Positions 8,386 through 18,319 of a stretch of 64,000 bases of DNA are shown here, one piece after another. Position numbers and translations under genes: made by a program. The notes below the pieces were generated by a model. It was not told where the DNA came from and ran no database searches. It saw only the letters and a program-made list of their open reading frames with translations. The DNA lies in contig NW_025955122.1 of the NCBI RefSeq assembly GCF_022376445.1, forward strand, positions 1 through 64,000. The letters are read 5' to 3'. The stretch's first letter is position 1; each line of letters opens with the position of its first letter. Source of the stretch: Fomitopsis serialis (Eukaryota > Basidiomycota > Agaricomycetes > Polyporales > Fomitopsidaceae).

Positions 8386-9785
8386 CCCCGGATGCCGCGA
8401 GGCGAGATGGGGCGAAGCTCGTGGAAGTCGGCCTTGCGAGGAGACAGATGCGTAGAAGCGCCAGAGTCGAACACGAAGGGCTCAGTCCCCTCGGTCGAGA
8501 TACGACGAGTCGCAGTGGGCACAGGCGCCACCGAAAAAGCGGCGGGGTCGTCAGGAGCACGGCAGTGGTTAGACCAGTTGAGTGAGACCAACTCTTCGTC
8601 CTCAACGGACACCAAGGTCTCATACTCGAAGAGATCCGCCGGGACAGCCACAGTGGCGAGCCAGTCTGGGGACGCGTCAGTAGCGAGGCCGGCGAAGTCG
8701 GTCTCGGAGGTAGCGTCATTCGAAGAACTGGACTCGGTGGCCGAAGGCGGGGCTGTGCTCAAGAGATATGCATGGCCGGTCTTGCCGTCCACGATGTACG
8801 CGCGACCCTGCTTGTCGCGGTCGGTAGAGGAGGACACGGCAGGTTTGCCAGAACTCTTGCCTTTCTTTTTGTTCGCGAGTACTTCCTCACGACGACCCTC
8901 CATGCCGCCACCAGGGGCCCAGCACTCGGGGGCAGTGTGCCCACTCGGGCGCGGGCATTTGGCGTTGGTGCACAACTTCTGCGACGACGTCGACTTGCCT
9001 GGTTTCGCGAAAGCGGCGAGAGCGGTTGCGGACGAAGATGCCTTGTTGTCGGACATGATTCGCTGTTCAAGATCGAGGCGCGCGGCGATGTCGACGGAGG
9101 TGTACGGAACGCCCGAGGTAGCGGATGTCGTGAGCGACGTGCCGACCTGCGACTGAAGATGCTGGAGGTATCCGTTCATCGAGTTCAGCATCCCGATGGT
9201 CATGAAGACCTCTAAGTTGGGAATGCCGATGTGGAAGATGCGTTCGGCCAACTCTTGGAGCCGCGTGGTCGTCTCCGAGAAGTGTTCCTCGGCGCTGTAA
9301 CGGCAGGCGAAGAAATCCTGAAGAAGACGAACCTGGGCATATGCGCCGGGCTGCTTCTCGTGACGAGCGCACAGGGAAATCCATAGGGCGCGAGCGTCGG
9401 TGAACCCGGCGATGAAGCGTTGTTCCTCCTTCGCTGCCTTCGAGCTGAGAAAAGCGATGATGACCTGCTCGTTCCGTCTGAACTTCGTGACCGAGCCGGG
9501 GTCGTCCTCGACGGAGGGAGCGGTCTCCTCGCCAGACAGGTAGGCCCACGCGAAGCACATCTTGAGTGAGTTCTCGACGTACGTCTTCCATTCGAACCAG
9601 TTATCTTTCTTGCGGTCGAGTATGAAACCGCCGTTGAAAAGCGACGATGGTAGGTGGATGAGCTCGACCTTTTCCTTGGCGGCAGCCTTGAGATCCATTT
9701 TGGGCGCCGGAGATAGCAGATCTGTGCGCGTTTTCGGCGTTTTGGGTACCGAAACTTTGGGACTCGAGGTCGGGGTGATGGTCAT
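8265..9785 (-). CDS. copia Gag plus protease
   Basis: A 506-codon frame starts with MTITPTSSPK. The body matches copia-type Gag (WFEWKTYVENSL, ARLDLEQRIM) and carries a CCHC-type zinc knuckle, CTNAKCPRPSGHTAPEC. The aspartic protease motif FDSGASTHLS lies near the end. Gag forms the particle shell and the protease cuts the polyprotein. Similarity stops at PRGIRG (about 8385), where the frame must slip by -1 to continue into pol. The remaining 40 codons of this frame to the stop at 8265 are out-of-frame translation of protease sequence. Most fungal copia elements encode one continuous Gag-Pol, so the split is either a programmed shift or a one-base loss. Confidence 0.93.
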   Translation of the reverse strand: MTITPTSSPKVSVPKTPKTRTDLLSPAPKMDLKAAAKEKVELIHLPSSLFNGGFILDRKKDNWFEWKTYVENSLKMCFAWAYLSGEETAPSVEDDPGSVTKFRRNEQVIIAFLSSKAAKEEQRFIAGFTDARALWISLCARHEKQPGAYAQVRLLQDFFACRYSAEEHFSETTTRLQELAERIFHIGIPNLEVFMTIGMLNSMNGYLQHLQSQVGTSLTTSATSGVPYTSVDIAARLDLEQRIMSDNKASSSATALAAFAKPGKSTSSQKLCTNAKCPRPSGHTAPECWAPGGGMEGRREEVLANKKKGKSSGKPAVSSSTDRDKQGRAYIVDGKTGHAYLLSTAPPSATESSSSNDATSETDFAGLATDASPDWLATVAVPADLFEYETLVSVEDEELVSLNWSNHCRAPDDPAAFSVAPVPTATRRISTEGTEPFVFDSGASTHLSPRKADFHELRPISPRGIRGSAARSYTPAVWARCACTSVAALRSSSRTSCMYPRPLFAS

Positions 9786-9900
9786 TGGTCGATAAGGTGA
9801 CTATATGCGGGGTCAGCACACGTTTGTGGGTGCTTCAAAGTCGTTCCTGGGTCTGAAAGGCCGAAGTGAGGTCTCAGGTAAGCGGGCGGGTTCAGAAACA

Positions 9901-9919
9901 CCGCCCGGGGCTCATAACC
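9901..9919 (-). promoter_or_regulatory. Primer-binding site matching the initiator Met-tRNA anticodon arm
   Basis: Directly next to the 5' LTR, the minus strand reads GGTTATGAGCCCCGGGCGG. Its complement, ending GGGGCTCATAACC, carries the CAT anticodon and loop of initiator methionine tRNA, not the 3' acceptor end ending in CCA. Drosophila copia and yeast Ty5 are known to prime from a 5' half-tRNA cut in this loop, and this site has the same layout. Identity of the tRNA in this species is inferred. Confidence 0.8.
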
Positions 9920-10176
9920 TGTAGAGACTAGACAAACGGTCAGACGCTCAGTCGTGGTGTGACTTCGACTAATATTGATCTACCTAGACAAACGGTCAGA
10001 CGCTGCTAGGTAGTCAGCTACAGAATGTATCGTATAGTGTGTGTGCTAGGGCTTACCTCAGTCGTGGTGTGACTTCGACTGAGGAAAGAGGGAGAGAGAC
10101 GGAAACGGACGAACCACCCCCGGCGGTATGTCACGTGCACGGTGGCGGAGATCGAGATCGCGGCGCGACCTCAACA
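9920..10176 (-). repeat. 5' long terminal repeat of the copia element
   Basis: 257 bp, identical by eye to 4515-4771. On the minus strand it precedes the primer site and gag, so it holds the element's promoter. Confidence 0.96.
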
Positions 10177-10181
10177 CGAAC
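10177..10181. repeat. Target-site duplication, right copy (CGAAC)
   Basis: Matches 4510-4514 exactly. Removing the element and one copy rejoins the two parts of the isomerase remnant. Confidence 0.93.
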
Positions 10182-10484
10182 CACGACACCCACGCCATCT
10201 CTGTGCCCGCGCCCGCGTGTGCCTGCGCCTGTGCGAGCCGGCCCGCGAGGTAGCTGTTCCGCGGCGACGGTGTCGCCGGGGGGAGAGCGGCGGGGAGGAA
10301 GAGCGGACCGGGCCCGCGACGCGTGCACCGCGACGCTGATCGCCTGCGCCTGCGCGAGCAAGACGGCGCGCTTGCTCGTCGGGACGAACATCGGCCCGAG
10401 CATGTCCGCGCCTGCTTGCACCTGCTCACCCGTTCTCACGGAGGGCACACGCATCCAGCGACTGCACAGCTGCGCTACCTCCAC
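10182..10484 (-). pseudogene. TRP1: Phosphoribosylanthranilate isomerase remnant, N-terminal part
   Basis: The minus strand gives VQAGADMLGPMFVPTSKRAV and LAQAQAISVAVHASRARS, the N-terminal barrel strands of phosphoribosylanthranilate isomerase. The usual LVKICGIR start motif cannot be read, and the frame shifts after the HASRARS block. Together with 4040-4514 it covers about one domain (roughly 230 residues). The upstream domains of the trifunctional enzyme are absent. Confidence 0.82.
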
Positions 10485-11957
10485 ATCATTGCAGAAACCA
10501 GCACTGTCCTCGCAGTCCCAGGCTCCTGCACCGGAGAAGCGGGTCGGACACTGGTGAGACGTTCAAACCTAGCAGAAGGAAGGGCAGCTCGGGCTGATTC
10601 CTTTAAAAGTTGTATAGGGTTCGAGGACTGGTCCTGGGTGGACCATCTGCCGATGCCTCGCGTCTCGAGTGGGTGAGTGACCAGGCTTCCTATCTTGCCC
10701 TCGGACCGGACATGCTCACTGAGACGGTAGGTTTCAGATGTGACCGCGCGTCGTGCGCATCCGAACACCCGGTCATTTGCGGGGGGCGAGAGTTGGGAAT
10801 GTGAGGGGCAGGGGTCCGGTATGTGAGCTTTGTCTCCCGGTTCGTATGCTCGCTGATACATGTATGTATCATCTCGTCGGATGTCAGCTGCTGCCGCGCA
10901 TAGCGCGATATCTAGACCAGTAGTCAACCAGGGCCAACTGTCCATGATCTCCCTAAGGTATGCCTCACGTCCATTGGTACACTTCCAAGTTCCCACGAGC
11001 ATAGATCCTGGCCATGAATGTCTGCGACCCTGACCCACTTGCCCGCCGACCCACCTACCCACGTACTCACTGTCCCAGAGAAACAACTACTGCAGGACGT
11101 ATGCGCATGCGACTCTGTTACACCCACACACCTGCACAGCCTCTTGCCCACGGCTCCTCTTGCATGCGCCCTCTTGCCCTCGCTCTTGTCTACTCGTTCA
11201 GCTGGCCACCCACCCACTCATGCGGTCGCCCATGCGATCCTCCACGTGTACATATGCAGCTGTTTAGTCGGACTTATATACCTCTTAAGTGTACTTAGAC
11301 GTGGCTTAATAGATTGCTTGGGCGTGCTTCATGAAGCAGACCGGCTTATTTTAAGCAATTGGACCTTCTTCAATAAGCCGCCTCGGCTTAGTGGCTTGAT
11401 TGACTTAATGGCTTGATTAAGCCCATTAAGCCGCCATTAAGCCACATGTAGTTTTCCTGATGTGCTGAGAAACCGAAGATGAGTCTTCGACTTGTTATGT
11501 ATGTTCCTTGATGGTTGCTTGGTGATCGTCAATGCTCTGTATACATTATGACCCAGGAACCGATCATCTATATATCAGACGTCCGTGAGTCGCGAGTGCG
11601 AGGATTACTGGGATTCCCAAGGACACGAGTGTGTCATACAGTTACCAGGAAAGCAGCGAGCTCAGGTCGCAGACTGATCATGACAGGGACAGTGCAGAGC
11701 CCTGGATGAGCGTGGTGCATAGCCTGACGGTCGGACAGTTTCAGAGGAGAATGGAGGTAACTTGCGACTCGGACTCGGAGGAGAGAATGGAGAAGGCAGT
11801 GGCACAGCGCACGAAGAATTTCGATCGACAGCATACTGTAATAAACGCAGATTTGTGATTTGTGGTGGATAGCCTTGTGTGTGTGGAAAGGGTTCGGACG
11901 CGGCCGGTTCGACCGACGCGGGCGTCTGAGAGTGGAACCCGCTCCTCGTCCCGCACC
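10485..11957. other. Intergenic, with an AT-rich TTAAG/CTTAA cluster
   Basis: No gene recognised. From about 11280 to 11450 the sequence is unusually AT-rich and crowded with GGCTTAA, CATTAAGCC and GATTAAGCC words in both orientations, so it can fold on itself. It resembles 1740-1980 in word content and may be a decayed inverted-repeat element. Confidence 0.5.
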
Positions 11958-13174
11958 ATGTCCTCGATCGCAGACCACCACCGAACCCCCACCAAGCACG
12001 ACCCAGCACACCCCGCAGAGCCCACCATGTCCAGCAGTCTCTCCCCCACCGACCTCCGCCACATCACCTCCAGCTCAAACCTCGCCAGCCCCCGCGAGCG
12101 CAGGCTCTCCAACCGCAACTCCCAGCATCTGCGCACCCACCGCGTCGGCTCCCGCTCGCCCTCGTCCATCCCGTCCTCGCCCACATCCGTGTAGGTGACT
12201 TGCCACTGAGTCTCTGTGTGCGCTGATCTGTTTGCAGCCACTCGTCATCCTCGGCCATCTTCGAGCGCGACATCGAGCCCATCACGCCCGCCGCGGCCGT
12301 CTCGCCCAACGCCGACCCCCACCGCATCGCGCGCGGCAAGTACACCGAGCAGCTCGAGCAGTCCGTCCCGTCCGTGCTCGACAGCGCAGCCACCGTCCTC
12401 GCTGCGTCCGATGTCCAGGACGACGACTTTGATGCCGTCTCCATCATCACCCCCGCCCCGCCCGACAGTGGCTACCGCTCCGGCTTCGCAAGTCCTTCCA
12501 GTCGTATGAGCAGCCGCAGCCCGAGCCCGACAGGCGTCAGCCCCGGCCGCCGCACGAGCCTGCTCTTCAGCACGAGCCCGACGAGCCCGCTGCAGTTCAT
12601 CCACACGCAGGCGCAGAGCCCCGTCCCGATCGCGCCCCTGCCGACCGTGCCCGCGACGCCGACGTCCGCGTACTACTCCGCGGCAGCGTCCGCCGTGCCG
12701 TCCGAGGTGAACTCGGAGGCGTCCTCGCCGACGACCGCGACGCACCACGAGCACCCGCTGCACTCTTTGCCAACCTCGCAGCCGACGACGATCACGATCC
12801 CCGCACCCTTCATCCCGCACCCGCCCTCGCCCAAGGCGGCCGCCAAACGCCTCTCCTTCCTCTCCTACACGGACCTCCTCTCCTCCGCCCCGTCCTCGAC
12901 CCTGCCCCTCTCGTCCGTGCTCACGAACGAGCCCCCGCACCTCCCCAGCGTCATCGGGCTCCCGCAGGCGCTGTACGCGGCGAGCTCGAGCGCAGGCAGT
13001 GTGCGCGCAGCGAGCGTCATGGAGCGCGATACGGCGAGCCAGGTGGTGGACGACGTGGGCGGCGAGTGGGAGCGGGAGGGGCTGGGGAGGGGGCTCGAGG
13101 AGCGCCTGGAAGCACTGAACTCGGGCGCGACTGGAGGCCCGCCTGCTGTCGTGCAGGTCTCGGGGCGGGCGTAG
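11958..13174 (+). CDS. Conserved Ser/Pro-rich fungal protein of unknown function
   Basis: Two exons (11958-12190, 12238-13174) joined by a 47-bp GT-AG intron give about 389 residues. The chosen ATG has a good context (CACCATGTCC). A second, equally good ATG in frame at 12027 (MSSSLSPTDLRHI) may be the real start. The protein is low-complexity, rich in Ser, Pro, Thr and Ala. It contains short blocks typical of a conserved but unnamed fungal family: LSPTDLRHITSSSNL near the start, RLSFLSYTDLLSSAPSSTLP in the second half, EPPHLPSVIGLPQ, and a C-terminal WEREGLGRGLEERLEAL. No enzyme domain, signal peptide or membrane segment is visible. The block pattern suggests a disordered regulatory or scaffold protein with short linear motifs, but the role is unknown. 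Confidence 0.82.
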
Positions 13175-16100
13175 CGCCGCTCACGACATCACCCATGCTC
13201 TCACCCTCCCTCTTGGTCGCTCTCGCTGGATAACACAACGCGGTCTGACGTGCGGACAGACGCTCCTTTCTCCTTTCATGCTGGAACCCTATTCTATGCG
13301 CTCCTCCTTAATCCCCCCTATGCGGTCTTGGGCTCGTCTCCTCCTTCGGCTCCTCCGTTCGGTCTCGTCCCGCTTCGATGCAACTTCGATGTACTCTATA
13401 TATCTCGGCGAAGGGTCCATAGTTCGCGTCGTCCCGCCTCCCGTCCCGTTCGTCTTCCCCATCTCGTCCCACGACCCCTACGCCCTCGCACCTTCGCCTC
13501 CCCCTCACTAATCCCGGCCCGGCGCACGGATGACGACTCTCGCTCCGGCTCGACGTGACGTGCGTATTTAACTCGGCCCCCCATCCCGTCCGATCCCAGA
13601 ACGAGCGAATCAGAATCAGAATAGGAAGTTTACTCTGCTGCTACCACTTACCGGTATACCCTCGATAGCCTGTGTGCGTGTAATCGTCATTGACATTAGT
13701 TGCGAACCGAACGCTGGTGTGCCGGGCGTCGTGTCCTAACTTCGGCGGACCTCTGCAGCTCTGCTCTGCGCATCTGCACTCGAGGCCTGAGCTCGGGAGG
13801 TGCTGCTGGTGGCTGCGTGCGGTCTGGTTTGCTCGGGATGGTGTGAGCAGTTGTACAGGGCGGGGGCGGGAGTCCGTACATTCAGAAACTCACAAACAGG
13901 TAGGATGATCCCGCAGAGATACCATGAGTCCCTGACGTTTCCGTGCTCTGATTCGGAAGGGTCGACCGCGAGTCTGCCGGCGCGTAAGGTGAGTGCTGCG
14001 GTGCTTACTGGAGACTTCGTGATGCTGACGATCCGTCCGCGATCTGGGTGTACATAGGCTGCATATGCATGCTCTGCCGTGTCGTGTCTCCTCGTTGGAC
14101 GATCCCTTTTCTTCCTTTCCGTCCCGTTTCACATGGCCCGCCGTGACCTCCGAGGACAGCGCTCGCTCGCCATGAGATCAGCCACTCGTACATCACCGTC
14201 TCGCCGACTTGCGGTGCGCACGCGACGCACTGTTCCAGTGTGATCCTGTGGCTTGCGACGCGTCCTCGGCGGCAGGTCTTACGAGGATGATGATGCACCG
14301 GCCAGCCTCGAGAGCATACTCACAGTGCCCGATGGAGACCCGCAGACATGACCTCTCGCACCGGAAGAGGCTTGCACGGCCTCCGTGAGACGCGGTGTGT
14401 GCGCGAGCTGCGTGTACCTCAGATGTAGGTGAGCGTCGCCATTACGCAGGGTTCGTTGCCTGTTGCTGCGTCCAGGTTCAGCTGGGTAACCGGGATTTGG
14501 TCCACGGCTGAGTATCAGCCATGTTCGATGCGGCCGGACCCAAGCTGGCGTTGATCATAACATCCGGGTGTCGGCGGTCGAGGTCGACTGAGGCGGAAGA
14601 CTCGTCGACGCTCACCTGACTCACAGGTCTCTTCCCATCACACGGGAGCGCGAACATCCCTCGTTGCGCAGCAGCCAACCTGGGAGGTGCGAATCCGCGT
14701 TCCCTCTCCGGTGCTGCTGCGCGCTGACTCGTTTGTCGCTATAGTTTGGCGACTCGGCCCCTCGTGCGCATCCAGGCGGACGTGAAAGACGGCGGGGAGA
14801 GATGCTGGTGGTGGTTGCCTGCGGTTCGCTCGACGATCCGTGTTGTGCGGGAACGTGAGGGGCGCGATGCTGTACTGGTAGGACACCGGTCGGGCATGTG
14901 GGACGTTGTGCGAGTTGTCTGCGAGCATGTGTCACGGTGCTCGCTGGAACGTACGGCTTCGTGACGCGGACGGTTTGGTCTCGATCCGAAACAGGTTGCA
15001 CGTTTGCGTCGTCCCCGCGTCGAGCAATCGCTGTACAGTCGTGCGAACCGCAGTTACGCGGGTGCGTACGCCCCGCTGCGCAGAAGTCTAGGAGGACAGG
15101 AACGGTGCGCATATAGACGGGAGTGTGGTAGCTGGAGCAGGGCGGGACGATGGCCCTGTCTCCGTGACTGCTGGTTGCGCTCGCGCTGGGTACTGAAGGG
15201 GCTTGCGGGGCGAGACGGGAGGCAGGCTGGACAGGGCGTGTCCCGCTCGTCTGGGATGGGTAGATCCGTTGTGGGTTTGGAGACGATGACGACCGTGGGA
15301 CGCGTCGACACCGTCTGCGGGTGAGTCGGATGTCGAGCACGTCGGACTGGCGCACAGCAGAACCAGTCCGCATATCGAGACTCGGGCACCTGCGTACGCT
15401 CCGGGTGGCCATCTCAGATGCTGCAGCTCCCTCTCATGTACTTGCAGCGTGCGGACGACTCGACGGCGTGCGTCACCATGCTTACATCACCTCCTGTGCC
15501 CTTGCTTTCCCTCTTGTACATACCTCCCTCGCTCTCCAACGGCCTACTGACACCCGTCGTCTCGAAGAGCGTGCTCCCTCCACCCCCGACTCCGCCATCC
15601 GCGAGCGACGCGAGGCCCGAGCGCGCAACCCAAGACGAGCACAGCGCGTCGAGCCCCCGCAGACTGAGCTGAGCAACGTCGTACTGCGTTGGTCGGCATG
15701 ACTACCCTCTGCCCTCACCGTCTGTCGCGACCGCCCTACGTCCGACATCGACTCCGCAACCGCCTGCACTAGAGGGTCACGCATTGGGCCTTGCCCTCCG
15801 CCGCACGCGCATCCCTCCGACACTGGACCATTCCAATGTATGCGCCGTCTGTCCCTGCCCCGGAGCACTTCGCTGCGAGCGTAGCAACGTGTGCGTGTGT
15901 GCCAGAAACCACAGCATCAGCGACACACTCGTGCTGATCCCTCTCCTCCGCCAATCTCAAGCACCCGCGGGCGACGCTGAGGCCTGAGGGCTCGCGCGTC
16001 CCACTCAAGGCATGTCGTGATCCGCGTGAGCCGCGTCGAGCCCCGCAGAGTGCGCCGAGCGACTCCTCTTATTCTAGTGCTCTACAACCTCGTCTGTTGC

Positions 16101-18319
16101 GACAGCCCTCTCGACGAGTGCGCATATATGCGCCAGTGGCGGGAGCCCAGTGCCAGGACCGTGCTTCACGGTGTCGTCGTGGTGTTGCCCCGCGACTTGG
16201 AGCTTTACCATATGTCGGCCAGGACTCGAAGGCACGCGTGAGCGACCGTCCTCCCACTGCGCTTGTCCCGCATGGCTGCACTGTGGTGGTGCAGACGACG
16301 ACGCTCGTCCGAACCCGTCTACACATGCGTGTAACCGCGTCGCTGCGCGTCCTCTCCAGACTCCTCCGCTCGTTGCTCCGGGTCCGTCTGTATGCGCGTC
16401 CACTTGGATGGAACCGCTGATCCATATATTCAACTCGGGTGTGGCTGCCTACGAACACTGCCGTCACCGCGTCTACCAGTCCTGTGCCCCGCCCGCGGTG
16501 CGTCTTCAATTGCCCCGCTCGTCTCGAGCTCATAGCATGTCATTTGATACTTTACAGGTGTCTTGGACTTCGTCTATCCCCTCCAGGCTCCGTCCTTTAC
16601 CGTCAGCTCATCAGCTTTTGCGATCGCCGCCGACCGAGGTCCCTAGTCGCGTGCGGATCCTCACGGATGTCCGTCTCGGACCCTGAGGGCGAGACCTTTC
16701 CCACATGAGGCGATGGTGTATGCACAAGTCTCTTCCGACCCGACAGAGCATCGGCGTTGTAGGCGGCGCAGGAGTATGAAGAACGTTCACGGATACCGAC
16801 TCGGAATGATCCCCGCCTGCATCCCTCCCGTGGCTCTTCTTGCCTCCTACCATCGGCCACGCAGCTGCAGAGCACGTCGCAGCCAGCAAGAGACACGGAG
16901 GTGCGACGCTAGTGCGAGCGCGCGCCGTCGGGACGCCGCGTATCGTGTGCGTTTATAATCTTGCCTGGTGCGTCTTGGCTCCTCACTGACATGGCGTACA
17001 ATCTAGAGTCCGAGTCAACTTGGATGGCGACAAAGAGCCTTACCACGACGTTCCAGCCGTACCTCGACGCGTCCCCCGTCCGACACCTTCCAGGATATGT
17101 AGTAGCACCCCGAGCCCATTCATCCTCGATAGAACCCGTCTCCCGCACGCCGGGGATGCTTCGCGTGCCTTGATTCCGCAGCAGCACTGCGATATGCGAG
17201 TCGTCCCCACGGCCGTTGGTGCAGATGCGCGAAGACGTGTCTATCCGCCGTCCAGTGCCGATGGAGGGAGGCAACCTGAAGTTGGGAGAGATAGGGAAGG
17301 TCGCCGCCGCGGCCCATAGTCTCGATCGTATGACCCCGCTCGATCAATCGCGATCCCCTCCGATTGACCGGGGATGCGGAATATACAATGAATGGCCCCG
17401 CAGAGTCCAGACGAAGCTCCAAAGCCTCGACGACGCACCTTTCCACCCTTTCTGGTCGTACATAACCTCATCCCCGGCTCTCAACCACTTCTGGTCATAA
17501 CCTCATCCTCGGTGGCTGCGCAACAAAGTCTCTGTAACACGCAGCCGTGGCCACTCCACAACAGTGCCTGCCGCTCGCGTTTGATAAGTCGATACACCCG
17601 CCGAGAGGCAGCCGTCCGACGATACGCCGTCTTGCCCAAGGGGTTGCGTGGGTGACGACATGATAGCTGCGATACGACGCAACGGACCCAGAAGTCCTGT
17701 ATTTGCGGCACCCGGTGAGTTGCCATGCTTGTACGAACAGTCGTCTTGGAGCAATTCTGACGCAACGTTCAGAGTCTTCCAGTCAAGCTGGTTCCGGTCG
17801 ACGGTCGTCGAACAAGTCCAAGCTGTGGTTGAGTTGTGGCTGAAGACTTCGCGAAAGCGTGGATGGAGATCGACAGGCGGATCTGGCTAAGCGCGGGATA
17901 GCGGGCCCGCGGCATCAACGCGGCAAAGAGCAGGACCTCCTCCACATGGACGGAGGCACACGAGCCTCTCCATTTCCTCTCTCTCTCTGTGGCCTCGACA
18001 TGCCAATCTTGCAGATAGGGTCCATGATCAACCTTATGAGTTTGAGCTCCATGCCGTGAGTACGGATCCCTGCACCTGCCGTCGTTCCTACGCTAACTCT
18101 CCCGGCCAGATACAGCGCAACTCTCGCCGCGGAAGGCTTGCGCTCCGTTGGCCACGGCTCTTGATATGCTAACTTGGGAGCCGCGCTGGCGCGCCATGGC
18201 CACGGTGATGAGTCTCTTATCGCTTACGGTGCTTCTGCCGCCCTATAAGACCGGTCATGCGTGCACTCCGTCCCTAGCTTGCCACCGAGCGCTCGCCTCT
18301 TGCTTGCCTCAGCTCCACC
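13175..18319. other. About 5.1 kb with no gene recognised
   Basis: Many short open frames occur on all six frames, but none shows family resemblance, splice-linked continuity or codon bias. Weak, diverged internal similarities are visible. Examples are the TGCTG-GTGG-TGCG-GGTT segment near 13800 and again near 14800, and the GTCGAGCCC-CGCAGA segment near 15650 and near 16030. The stretch probably holds old, decayed repeats and the upstream regions of its neighbours. A CT-rich run sits just before the OPT gene start. Confidence 0.5.

Larger units (their letters stand above)
4515..10176 (-). mobile_element. Complete Ty1/copia LTR retrotransposon
   Basis: A 5,662-bp element is bounded by 257-bp direct repeats (4515-4771 and 9920-10176) that I find identical, each starting TG and ending CA. 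It is flanked by the duplication CGAAC. The internal part runs on the minus strand: primer site, gag, protease, integrase, reverse transcriptase, RNase H, polypurine tract. The domain order, with integrase before reverse transcriptase, defines the copia superfamily. Identical LTRs indicate very recent insertion. The target was an already related, now degenerate, phosphoribosylanthranilate isomerase sequence. The only visible defect is a frame change between the protease and pol frames at a run of five G. Confidence 0.97.

Noticed and set aside
8029..9156. 375-codon plus-strand open frame
   Set aside because: Antisense shadow of gag and pol. All family motifs lie on the minus strand.
14621..15412. 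263-codon minus-strand open frame in the gene-poor region
   Set aside because: Composition is Arg/Ser/Pro-rich as expected from GC-rich non-coding DNA, with no motif, no conserved block and overlapping long frames on the opposite strand.
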